From Desulfurococcales archaeon (GTDB taxonomy: Archaea > Thermoproteota > Thermoprotei_A > CAZTBM01 > SZUA-1508), in contig DQVH01000145.1 of NCBI GenBank assembly GCA_015661855.1, positions 1 to 8,900 of the forward strand: a DNA stretch of 8,900 nucleotides, given 5' to 3'. The translations under genes were made by a program, and so were the position numbers. Below are positions 1 to 5,794 of this stretch, piece after piece. A model generated the notes under the pieces. The model ran no database searches and was not told the DNA's origin. It saw nothing but the letters and a program-made list of their open reading frames with translations. Every line of letters starts with the position of its first letter. Positions within the stretch are counted from its first letter, which is position 1.

Positions 1-1391
1 CCTAGACCAATTCTACCCGTTCTATGGTGTCTCTCAATTACAGCTATCTTAAGAATATCCCTTTCAACATCTGAAACTACAATACCATTTCTAACCTTAA
101 CCTTCTCAACTAAATGTTTAGTTACAGCCTTATATGGTACAATACCTATAACTCTAGCCTCAACCTCCCCCTCAGTAATAGGAGCTTTTATTGTGAAATC
201 CTCAGGCTTAACTGGTCTCTTCAACTTGATAGTGTTAAATACATAGTCTGGAGGCTTATATTTTGGGGGTGTACTCCATAAGTTTTTATAGTTTTTAGCT
301 ACAATAACTCCATCGATTATAACTGTATCCACTTTAACCTTCTCAAGATCCGATAATAACACTATATCGGCTAGCTTACCCGGAGCTAAACCACCAATAT
401 CATCTTGAAGTTTAAACCTTAAAGCAGTATTTAATGTAGCCATCTGTATAGCTTTAACTGGGTCTACACCTAACTCTATAGCCCTCCTAACTATATAGTC
501 CATATGACCCCTCACTAGTAGGTCGTAGCAGTTTACATCATCACTTACTAAAAGGAACATTCTCAAATCCAACTCTCTACTCCTACGCAATATCTTAGCT
601 ATTTCACTAAGATCTCTCCATGCACTACCCTCTCTCACCATAACATACATTCCAAGTCTAACTCTATCCATAGCCTCATTTACTGATATACACTCATGAT
701 CTGAATCAATATTAGCTGAAATATATGCTGAAAGCTCTCTACCACTTAAACCCGGAGCATGTCCATCAACAATTTTACCTAACTCTATAGCTGAAACTAT
801 CTTCCCCAGTAACTCATCTCTACAGTCTAAAACTCCAGTAAAATCCATAACCTCAGCTAACCCTATGGTCTCATTAAGTTTTAGTAGTTCAACTACATCA
901 CTTAAAGTAATGGTGGTAGCACTAGTATCAATTTCTGATGCGGGTACACATGATGGAACCTCAATAAATATTCTTAGAGGTGTATTCTTAGACTCCTCGA
1001 TAAAGTATTTTACACCGTTAACTCCGAGAACATTAGCTATCTCATGTGGATCAATAAATACACCAGTTGTACCATGGGGGATAACCACTTCAGAAAACCT
1101 AATTGGAGTTAACATACTACTCTCAATATGTACATGGCCATCTAGAAATCCTGGAGCTACATAGTATTTAGAACAGTCTATAACCTTAGTGTTAACACCT
1201 ATAGTATGGCTAGCTCTACCTACAAGTGCTATTCTCGAACCTTTAACTGCAATATCAACACCACTAATAATCTCACATGTATAGACATTAACTAAATTAG
1301 CATTCTTTAGTACAAGATCGGCTTTAACTCTACCTAAAGCAGTATTAATTAGATTCCTTAAGTCACCTATAGTTAAAGGCTTAACCCTCAT
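1..1391 (-). CDS. ade: Adenine deaminase, N-terminal 463 residues (3' end outside window)
   Basis: Hydrolytic deamination of adenine to hypoxanthine and ammonia in the cytoplasm (purine salvage or catabolism). I translated the minus strand from an ATG at 1391-1389; it runs open to the window edge, giving 463 complete codons. Family signatures are in order: the metal motif GHVHIESSM (His86, His88), Glu180 in the GLAEVMDF stretch, His211 in GHAPGLSG, the SDHE motif (His232), and SDD near 283-285, then the usual GLAPGKLADIVLL barrel-closing segment at 334-346 and the start of the adenine-deaminase C-terminal domain. Adenine deaminases are usually about 550-600 residues, so roughly 100-130 are missing beyond the window. 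A GGTGG site at 1402-1398 lies 6 nt before the ATG. The gene is divergent from the amidohydrolase at 1675. No frameshift was seen. Assignment is firm; specificity is inferred from the motifs. Confidence 0.95.
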   Translation of the reverse strand, partial: MRVKPLTIGDLRNLINTALGRVKADLVLKNANLVNVYTCEIISGVDIAVKGSRIALVGRASHTIGVNTKVIDCSKYYVAPGFLDGHVHIESSMLTPIRFSEVVIPHGTTGVFIDPHEIANVLGVNGVKYFIEESKNTPLRIFIEVPSCVPASEIDTSATTITLSDVVELLKLNETIGLAEVMDFTGVLDCRDELLGKIVSAIELGKIVDGHAPGLSGRELSAYISANIDSDHECISVNEAMDRVRLGMYVMVREGSAWRDLSEIAKILRRSRELDLRMFLLVSDDVNCYDLLVRGHMDYIVRRAIELGVDPVKAIQMATLNTALRFKLQDDIGGLAPGKLADIVLLSDLEKVKVDTVIIDGVIVAKNYKNLWSTPPKYKPPDYVFNTIKLKRPVKPEDFTIKAPITEGEVEARVIGIVPYKAVTKHLVEKVKVRNGIVVSDVERDILKIAVIERHHRTGRIGL

Positions 1392-1425
1392 TAATATCCA
1401 CCAGTAATGAGGGATTAGAATTAAC

Positions 1426-1438
1426 AGTACTATGTACT
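1426..1438. repeat. 13-bp palindrome AGTAC-TAT-GTACT in the ade promoter
   Basis: Perfect 5-bp arms around a 3-bp centre, placed between the candidate TATA box and the expected transcript start of adenine deaminase. That is where an archaeal repressor would block transcription. A second AGTAC/GTACT pair with an 11-bp centre lies at 1542-1562. Function is inferred from position only. Confidence 0.3.
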
Positions 1439-1449
1439 TTTAATTATAG
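1438..1449 (-). promoter_or_regulatory. Candidate TATA box for adenine deaminase
   Basis: On the minus strand this reads CTATAATTAAAA, an A/T-rich TATA-like box about 47-58 nt before the ATG. An archaeal transcript would start about 25 nt further on, near 1412-1418, leaving a leader of about 20-25 nt that carries the GGTGG site. Position fits; the box itself is an eye call in AT-rich DNA. Confidence 0.4.
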
Positions 1450-1598
1450 TCTTATCCATAGTAGACTTTATACTTTCACGTAATAGAAGTATTTAATTAT
1501 AATATTCAATAATTCAATTATACCGTTTAATCAAGTCTTTAAGTACGTGATGGTAATGTACTATTTAGCGTTTTAACTAAAACATATGAAAACTAAAG

Positions 1599-1610
1599 GT
1601 GAAAGTTCAC
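1599..1610. repeat. 12-bp palindrome GTGAA-AG-TTCAC upstream of the amidohydrolase
   Basis: Perfect 5-bp arms with a 2-bp centre, 65-76 bp before the TTG start at 1675 and just upstream of the candidate TATA box. Its left part, GTGAAAGT, is also the reverse complement of ACTTTCAC at 1472-1479 in the same divergent region. It has the look of a binding site for a dimeric regulator; no regulator gene is in view. Confidence 0.3.
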
Positions 1611-1627
1611 ATAGCATACTAGAGTAA

Positions 1628-1636
1628 ACTTAAAAC
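1628..1636 (+). promoter_or_regulatory. Candidate TATA box for the amidohydrolase gene
   Basis: The ACTTAAAAC stretch would place the transcript start near 1655-1662, giving a short leader that includes GGTG at 1663-1666. A second A/T box, TTTTAAACTT at 1649-1658, would instead start transcription near 1680 and favour the downstream ATG at 1684 as a leaderless start. The two cannot be separated from sequence. The 12-mer GTAAACTTAAAA here (1624-1635) recurs at 3131-3142. Confidence 0.35.
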
Positions 1637-1674
1637 GTAAATTTACACTTTTAAACTTAAATGGTGTTAGTGTT

Positions 1675-3072
1675 TTGACGTACATGTATATTAGAGGTGG
1701 AATTCTAATAACTGTTGATAAGGAGAGAAGAATATTCAAGGATGGAGGTGTTGTAATAGAGAATAATAGAATAGTAAAGGTTGGTAAAAGGGAGGAATTG
1801 GATAAAGACTATCTACACCATAGTGATATAGTTATTGATGCATCAAGGAAAATAGTTATGCCGGGGCTAATAGACCTACATGTACATATGGCTCAAGCTA
1901 TGATTAGGGGTATGGCTCAGTATGTAAGGCTAATACCGTGGCTTAGAGACTACGTTTGGCCACTACAAGGACACTATACTAAAGAGGATGGTAGAATTAG
2001 TGCACTACTATGCATGATTGAAATGATAAAGTCTGGTACAACAACGTTTCTTGAAGTTGGAATTTCAGGAAGATATGGTATGGAGGGTATAGCTAAAGCT
2101 GTTGAAGAGATAGGTATGAGGGGTGTACTTGGAAGACACGTAATGGATACACCAGGCTACGCTCTAGAAGAGAATATTATCCATCCAGGTCTAGTAGAAA
2201 GTAAAGAGTATGGTATGAAAGAGGTAATCCACATGTACCAGAGGTGGCATGGTAAGCACGGTAGAATATTCATATGGTTTGCTCCTAGAACGCCAGGAGC
2301 AGTAACTATAGAGACGTATAAAGAGATAGTTAGTAAAGCTAGAGAGCTAGGAATAGGTATAACAATGCATCTTGCAGAAGTTAAGGAGGATCTAGAGTAC
2401 TTTAAGAAAAAGTTTAACTGTAAACCAGTAGAGTTCTGCCAGAAAATTGGTATGCTAGGACATAACGTTGTATTAGCACATGTAGTATGGGTTGATGATG
2501 AGGAAATAAAGCTACTAGCTAAAACGGGAACCCATGTAGCACACTGTCCATCAAGTAATATGAAGTTAGGTTCAGGTTTAACCCCAGTAGCTAAAATGAT
2601 TAAGAGTGGAGTAAATGTTGGACTAGGATGTGATGGTGGACCAAGTAATGACAACTACGATATGATAGAGGAAATGAAGATAGCAGCATTAGGTCAATCA
2701 CTAATAAATATGGATCCAAAAGCGTTAACAGCAGAGGAGGTAATAGAGATGGCTACAATTAGAGGAGCAAAAGCACTAGGATTAGATAAAGAGATAGGCT
2801 CTATAGAGGAGGGTAAGAAGGCAGATATAATAATAATTGACTATTGGAAACCACATTTAACACCAATGCTAAACCCCATAACACACATAGTCTATGCTGC
2901 ACAAGGGCAAGATGTGGATACAGTAATAATAGATGGTAAACTCATTATGAAGAATAGGAAGATACTAACTGTAGATGAAGAGAAAATACTTGAAGAAGCC
3001 GAGAAGAGAGGACTAAATGTAGTAAAACGTACGGGGATAAAGCCAGCAATAAACTGGAAAATAGTTGAGTAG
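1675..3072 (+). CDS. ATZ/TRZ-type amidohydrolase (aminohydrolase), substrate unknown
   Basis: A 465-residue cytosolic metal-dependent hydrolase of the amidohydrolase superfamily (COG0402 group: MTA/SAH deaminase, guanine deaminase, SsnA and chlorohydrolase relatives). The full metal and catalytic set is visible: HVH (His69, His71), MHLAE (His232, Glu235), AHVVWVDDEE (His269), the AHCPSSNMKLGSG loop at 289-301 and GCDGGPSNDN (Asp320). The usual EEGKKADIIIID and VDTVIIDGKLI segments close the fold near 378-424. The pattern is closest to methylthioadenosine/S-adenosylhomocysteine deaminases, but this subgroup is notoriously mis-assigned, so no symbol is given. I kept the TTG start at 1675 because GGTG (1663-1666) lies 8 nt before it; the ATG at 1684 is the alternative. 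It leads a run of four co-directional metabolic genes, in the position that ssnA-like aminohydrolases share with the ygeW/ygeY group in bacteria. Family is certain; substrate is not. Confidence 0.9.
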   Translation: MTYMYIRGGILITVDKERRIFKDGGVVIENNRIVKVGKREELDKDYLHHSDIVIDASRKIVMPGLIDLHVHMAQAMIRGMAQYVRLIPWLRDYVWPLQGHYTKEDGRISALLCMIEMIKSGTTTFLEVGISGRYGMEGIAKAVEEIGMRGVLGRHVMDTPGYALEENIIHPGLVESKEYGMKEVIHMYQRWHGKHGRIFIWFAPRTPGAVTIETYKEIVSKARELGIGITMHLAEVKEDLEYFKKKFNCKPVEFCQKIGMLGHNVVLAHVVWVDDEEIKLLAKTGTHVAHCPSSNMKLGSGLTPVAKMIKSGVNVGLGCDGGPSNDNYDMIEEMKIAALGQSLINMDPKALTAEEVIEMATIRGAKALGLDKEIGSIEEGKKADIIIIDYWKPHLTPMLNPITHIVYAAQGQDVDTVIIDGKLIMKNRKILTVDEEKILEEAEKRGLNVVKRTGIKPAINWKIVE

Positions 3073-3193
3073 TGATTAAACCATAATACTCCTAAATGTT
3101 ATCTAGGTAATTAAATCTCAGTAGAATAGTGTAAACTTAAAAACTCAATAACATATTTAAATAACCACTTTAGCTGCTAACTCTACATAGGAG

Positions 3194-3205
3194 ATTCACC
3201 CTAAT
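3194..3205 (+). promoter_or_regulatory. Shared 12-bp upstream motif, copy 1 (ATTCACCCTAAT)
   Basis: Identical to 4410-4421. Here it lies 64-75 bp before the carbamoyltransferase ATG and about 20-30 bp upstream of the candidate TATA box. This would suit an activator or accessory element. The TTCAC core also faces a GTGAA at 3217-3221. Confidence 0.35.
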
Positions 3206-3217
3206 ATCTCTTGATAG

Positions 3218-3232
3218 TGAAAATCTTTATTA
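3218..3232 (+). promoter_or_regulatory. Candidate BRE/TATA element of the carbamoyltransferase gene
   Basis: A purine-rich TGAAAA followed by TCTTTATTA resembles an archaeal BRE plus TATA box. The transcript would begin near 3253-3257, leaving a leader of about 15 nt containing the TGAGGGAG ribosome binding site at 3256-3263. Two further A/T-rich stretches upstream (ACTTAAAAAC near 3135-3144 and ATTTAAAT near 3154-3161) could act as alternative boxes with longer leaders. Confidence 0.45.
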
Positions 3233-3268
3233 GCTCATGGAGTAATAGACTTTGCTGAGGGAGTTTTT

Positions 3269-4342
3269 ATGGGTAGACCCTGGTATGTAGGTTATTTTGA
3301 GGGTAGAGATTGGTTAAGGAATATCGATTATACTCAGGAGGATATTAAGAAGGTTCTTGAAGCAGCATGGGATTTAAAGAGGAAGTTTAAGAGCCGTATA
3401 CCAACACCGTACCTTAAGGGTAGAACACTCTTCATGCTATTCTATAATAGATCTCTTAGAACAAGAAATAGCTTTGAAGCTGGAATACACCAGCTTGGTG
3501 GTCATGCACACTTTCTAAGCCCTGATGACGTATATACCCCAACACTACCAGAAGATATGGTACCATACCAGACTGAAGCAATTAGTGATGTAGCTAGAGT
3601 TCTAAGTAGATATGGTGATGCTATAGCAATAAGAATCTATGGTGATCCAGCTAAATGGATTATAGGTAGAGGCCATAGAATTGTAGAGGAATTCGCTAAG
3701 TGGGCTACAGTACCAGTATTGAATATGGAGGATGACCTATACCATCCATTCCAAGCACTAGCAGACATAATGACAGCACTAGAAGTAATGCCTAAGATTA
3801 GGGGTAAAAAGTTTGTAGTAAGCTATGCATACTCTGGAGGATTAAAGCCACTAGCTGTACCCCAAAGTGTAGCATTAATAGCTGCAATGTTTGGAGCAGA
3901 TGTAGTTATAGCACACCCACCAGGATTTGAGTTAATGGATGACATTATAAAGAAGGTTAAAGAGCTAGCTGACCAGTATGGTGGAAGCCTAACAATAACA
4001 AATAACATGGAGGAAGCATTTGAGGGAGCACACTTCGTATACCCAAAGGCTTGGAGTCCTAAAAAGTTCTTCCCACCATTCAATAGCACTGTAGATAAGG
4101 AGGGAGCTAAAGCGTATCAGAGTAAATTCAAAAACTGGATTGTAACAATGGATCTACTCGAGAAAGCAGGTAAACCATACTATATGCACTGTGGACCAGC
4201 AGATAGAGGACAAGAAGTAACAGATGAAGTACTAGATAAATACGAGAAATCACTATACTTCGAGGAAGCAGAGAATAGACTACACGTTCAGAAAGCTGTA
4301 ATGGCAATGGTTATGGGCAGTAAATACGAAGAATACGAATAA
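3269..4342 (+). CDS. ygeW: Knotted carbamoyltransferase of the YgeW type
   Basis: A 357-residue member of the aspartate/ornithine carbamoyltransferase superfamily, expected to move a carbamoyl group between carbamoyl phosphate and an amine, possibly in reverse as a phosphorolysis. Visible motifs: the carbamoyl-phosphate loop SLRTR at 62-66, HPFQALAD from 159, and HCGPADRGQEVTDEV at 307-321, followed by an OTCase-like EAENRLHVQKA at 333-343. It differs from true OTCase at the second-substrate site: instead of an SMG loop it has YPKAW (258-262), and it carries the proline-bearing segment AYSGGLKPLAVPQS at 187-200. Both are hallmarks of the knotted N-acetylornithine transcarbamylase/YgeW branch; DVVIAHPPGFELM and GGSLTITNNMEEAF also match the YgeW pattern I know. 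Oddity: the usual Leu in HCLP is Gly309. The ATG start has TGAGGGAG 5-8 nt upstream. It is followed by a PLP enzyme and a YgeY-type hydrolase, the bacterial gene order. Branch is fairly sure; substrate unknown, and YgeW itself lacks a firm substrate. Confidence 0.87.
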   Translation: MGRPWYVGYFEGRDWLRNIDYTQEDIKKVLEAAWDLKRKFKSRIPTPYLKGRTLFMLFYNRSLRTRNSFEAGIHQLGGHAHFLSPDDVYTPTLPEDMVPYQTEAISDVARVLSRYGDAIAIRIYGDPAKWIIGRGHRIVEEFAKWATVPVLNMEDDLYHPFQALADIMTALEVMPKIRGKKFVVSYAYSGGLKPLAVPQSVALIAAMFGADVVIAHPPGFELMDDIIKKVKELADQYGGSLTITNNMEEAFEGAHFVYPKAWSPKKFFPPFNSTVDKEGAKAYQSKFKNWIVTMDLLEKAGKPYYMHCGPADRGQEVTDEVLDKYEKSLYFEEAENRLHVQKAVMAMVMGSKYEEYE

Positions 4343-4395
4343 CCCTAACCCAATAGTACACAAACAAGTAACTCTCCCTCACCTAAACGCTTAAG

Positions 4396-4403
4396 TTTAA
4401 AAT
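4396..4403 (+). promoter_or_regulatory. Candidate TATA box upstream of the PLP enzyme gene
   Basis: TTTAAAAT about 70 bp before the ATG would start transcription near 4423-4428 and give a leader of about 45 nt, with the shared 12-bp motif between box and start. A weaker alternative, TTTCTAAAC near 4437-4445, would give an almost leaderless message. Which box is used cannot be decided by eye. Confidence 0.3.
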
Positions 4404-4409
4404 AATATT

Positions 4410-4421
4410 ATTCACCCTAAT
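4410..4421 (+). promoter_or_regulatory. Shared 12-bp upstream motif, copy 2 (ATTCACCCTAAT)
   Basis: Exact copy of 3194-3205, lying 51-62 bp before the PLP enzyme ATG. No further copy was seen upstream of the amidohydrolase, the M20 hydrolase or the transporter genes. It is either a common operator or activator site for the two genes, or a chance match in AT-rich DNA. Confidence 0.35.
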
Positions 4422-4471
4422 TTTAATCCCGTATTCTTTCTAAACTAAAACTTGGGGGTGTATAGTAGGTT

Positions 4472-5740
4472 ATGGTATCGTATGTTAAGTATCTTAAGTG
4501 TAGTAGGTGTGGTAGAGTATATTACTTCGATGAGAAACCTATAATGTGTAAAGGTAATGATCTTGGTAGACTAGATATATACTATGATTACGAGAAGGTT
4601 AAGGAGGTTATGAGTAAGAGTACTATAGCGAAAAGACCATTCTATCTATGGAGATACCGTGAACTAATGCCTATAAAGGATGATAGACATATTATATCAC
4701 TTGGTGAAGGTGGAACACCACTAATTAAAGCTAGTAGGCTTGCTGAAAAACTGGGTTTAAGAAAACTCTACTTAAAGGATGAAACAAGAAATCCTACTGG
4801 AAGCTTTAAGGATAGGGGTATGTCTGTTGCTGTAAGTGTAGCTGTAGAGTTTGGATTTAAAGCTACAGTAACAGCTTCTAGTGGGAATGCAGCTGCAGCA
4901 CTAGCAGCTTATAGTGCTAGAGCAGGTTTAGAGACATACGCTTTCGTACTTGAAACTGCAAGCTACGGGAAAATAGCTCAACTACTATTCTATGGTGCTA
5001 AAGTATTTCGTGTTAGAGGTTTAGGTAGAGAGGATCCAACAGTTAAAATGATGAAGCTTGTTATGGAGAAGTATGGTTTCTATCCTAGTCCAAGCTTTGG
5101 ACCATTCAATCCATACCAGATTGAAGGTGTTAAAAGTATATCCTACGAGATTGTAGAGCAACTTGAATGGACTACTCCAGACTGGGTAATAGTACCTGTT
5201 GGTTCAGCAGCACTACTAACGAGTGTATGGAAAGGGTTTAATGATTTCAGGGAACTAGGCTTTATAAGTGATATACCAAAACTAGCAGCAATACAGTCAG
5301 AAGGTAATGCACCATTCGTTAGAGCATTTAAGGAGAAACAGGATCCACACAGTATTAAGCCTTGGGAGAAGCCAAATACCATAGCTACAGGACTAGCAGA
5401 CCCATATCCATGGGATGGAGATGCAGGATTAAAAGCTCTATATGAGACTAAGGGTACCGCTGAAACAGTTTCAGATGAGAAAATAGTTGAAGCAATGAAG
5501 CTACTAGCATCACTTGAAGGTATATTTGCAGAACCATCAGGAGCAGCAGGACTAGCAGGATTAATAAGACTACTAGAAGACAAAGTTATAGATAGAGATG
5601 AAACAGTAGTAGTATTAGTTACAGGGCATGGACTAAAAGATCCAGATATAGTTAGAAAGGTTAGTGGTGATGCACCACTAATTAACCCTACACTAGAGGA
5701 TTTCGAGAAAGCACTAAAAGAGTACTATAATAGAAAATAG
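4472..5740 (+). CDS. Threonine-synthase-like fold-type II PLP enzyme (ThrC family; activity uncertain)
   Basis: A 422-residue PLP enzyme with the archaeal threonine synthase layout: an N-terminal ribbon-like segment with Cys10, Cys13 and Cys26, then GEGGTPLIKASRL (78-90), the PLP lysine Lys113 in NPTGSFKDRG, the SSGNAAAALAAY loop (136-147), QSEGNAPFVRAFKEK, IFAEPSGAAGLAGL (351-364) and VTGHGLKDPDI (383-393). Threonine synthase makes threonine from O-phosphohomoserine. Two points argue against taking that name at face value. The PLP-phosphate loop, normally GNAGN in this family, is GSAAL at 244-248. The usual IRIG segment after TIAT is replaced by GLADPYPWDG (307-316). The ribbon also lacks its fourth ligand (Asn29 where Cys is expected). 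No other threonine pathway gene is nearby; it sits exactly where YgeX, another fold-type II enzyme, lies in bacterial clusters. An in-frame TAG at 4466 makes ATG 4472 the first ATG of the frame; GGGGGTG (4454-4460) lies 11 nt upstream. Family certain, reaction open: threonine synthase or an ammonia-lyase. Confidence 0.88.
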   Translation: MVSYVKYLKCSRCGRVYYFDEKPIMCKGNDLGRLDIYYDYEKVKEVMSKSTIAKRPFYLWRYRELMPIKDDRHIISLGEGGTPLIKASRLAEKLGLRKLYLKDETRNPTGSFKDRGMSVAVSVAVEFGFKATVTASSGNAAAALAAYSARAGLETYAFVLETASYGKIAQLLFYGAKVFRVRGLGREDPTVKMMKLVMEKYGFYPSPSFGPFNPYQIEGVKSISYEIVEQLEWTTPDWVIVPVGSAALLTSVWKGFNDFRELGFISDIPKLAAIQSEGNAPFVRAFKEKQDPHSIKPWEKPNTIATGLADPYPWDGDAGLKALYETKGTAETVSDEKIVEAMKLLASLEGIFAEPSGAAGLAGLIRLLEDKVIDRDETVVVLVTGHGLKDPDIVRKVSGDAPLINPTLEDFEKALKEYYNRK

Positions 5741-5755
5741 CATAACTAAAACACA

Positions 5756-5765
5756 TTTATAAAAA
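5756..5765 (+). promoter_or_regulatory. TATA box of the M20 hydrolase gene
   Basis: TTTATAAAAA within the 54-bp gap between the PLP enzyme stop and the next ATG is the most canonical archaeal TATA box in the window. It predicts a start near 5783-5788 and a leader of about 10 nt; GGTG at 5781-5784 lies at or just before that start. The gene is therefore probably transcribed at least partly on its own. Confidence 0.55.
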
Positions 5766-5794
5766 CATCATACCCGTTCTGGTGTACTATACCT

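Noticed and set aside
865..1164. 99-codon frame on the plus strand
   Set aside because: It lies antisense inside the adenine deaminase gene, which has full family motifs; the plus frame has no recognisable domain or ribosome binding site.
2157..2654. 165-codon minus-strand frame
   Set aside because: Antisense shadow of the amidohydrolase, covering its conserved metal-binding motifs; its protein is Ser/Thr/Pro/Ile-rich with no domain pattern.
1675..3072. Firm call as MTA/SAH deaminase (mtaD) or SsnA
   Set aside because: The metal residues are shared across the whole COG0402 group and I cannot separate its members by eye.
3269..4342. Ordinary ornithine carbamoyltransferase (ArgF) for arginine synthesis
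   Set aside because: The SMG ornithine loop is missing and the knotted-branch YPKAW and proline-bearing segments are present. A pairing with the M20 gene as an acetylornithine-type arginine route is a rival reading, but both proteins carry YgeW/YgeY-type signatures.
4343..4357. CCCTAACCC telomere-like or repeat-like string just after the carbamoyltransferase stop
   Set aside because: Only one and a half units; archaeal chromosomes have no such telomeres, and no array follows.
5143..5583. 146-codon minus-strand frame
   Set aside because: Antisense to the C-terminal half of the PLP enzyme gene; Ser/Ala-rich composition typical of a shadow frame.
4472..5740. Firm call as threonine synthase (thrC)
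   Set aside because: The fold and most motifs fit, but the PLP-phosphate loop and a substrate-side segment differ and no threonine pathway genes are near; kept as ThrC-like without a symbol.
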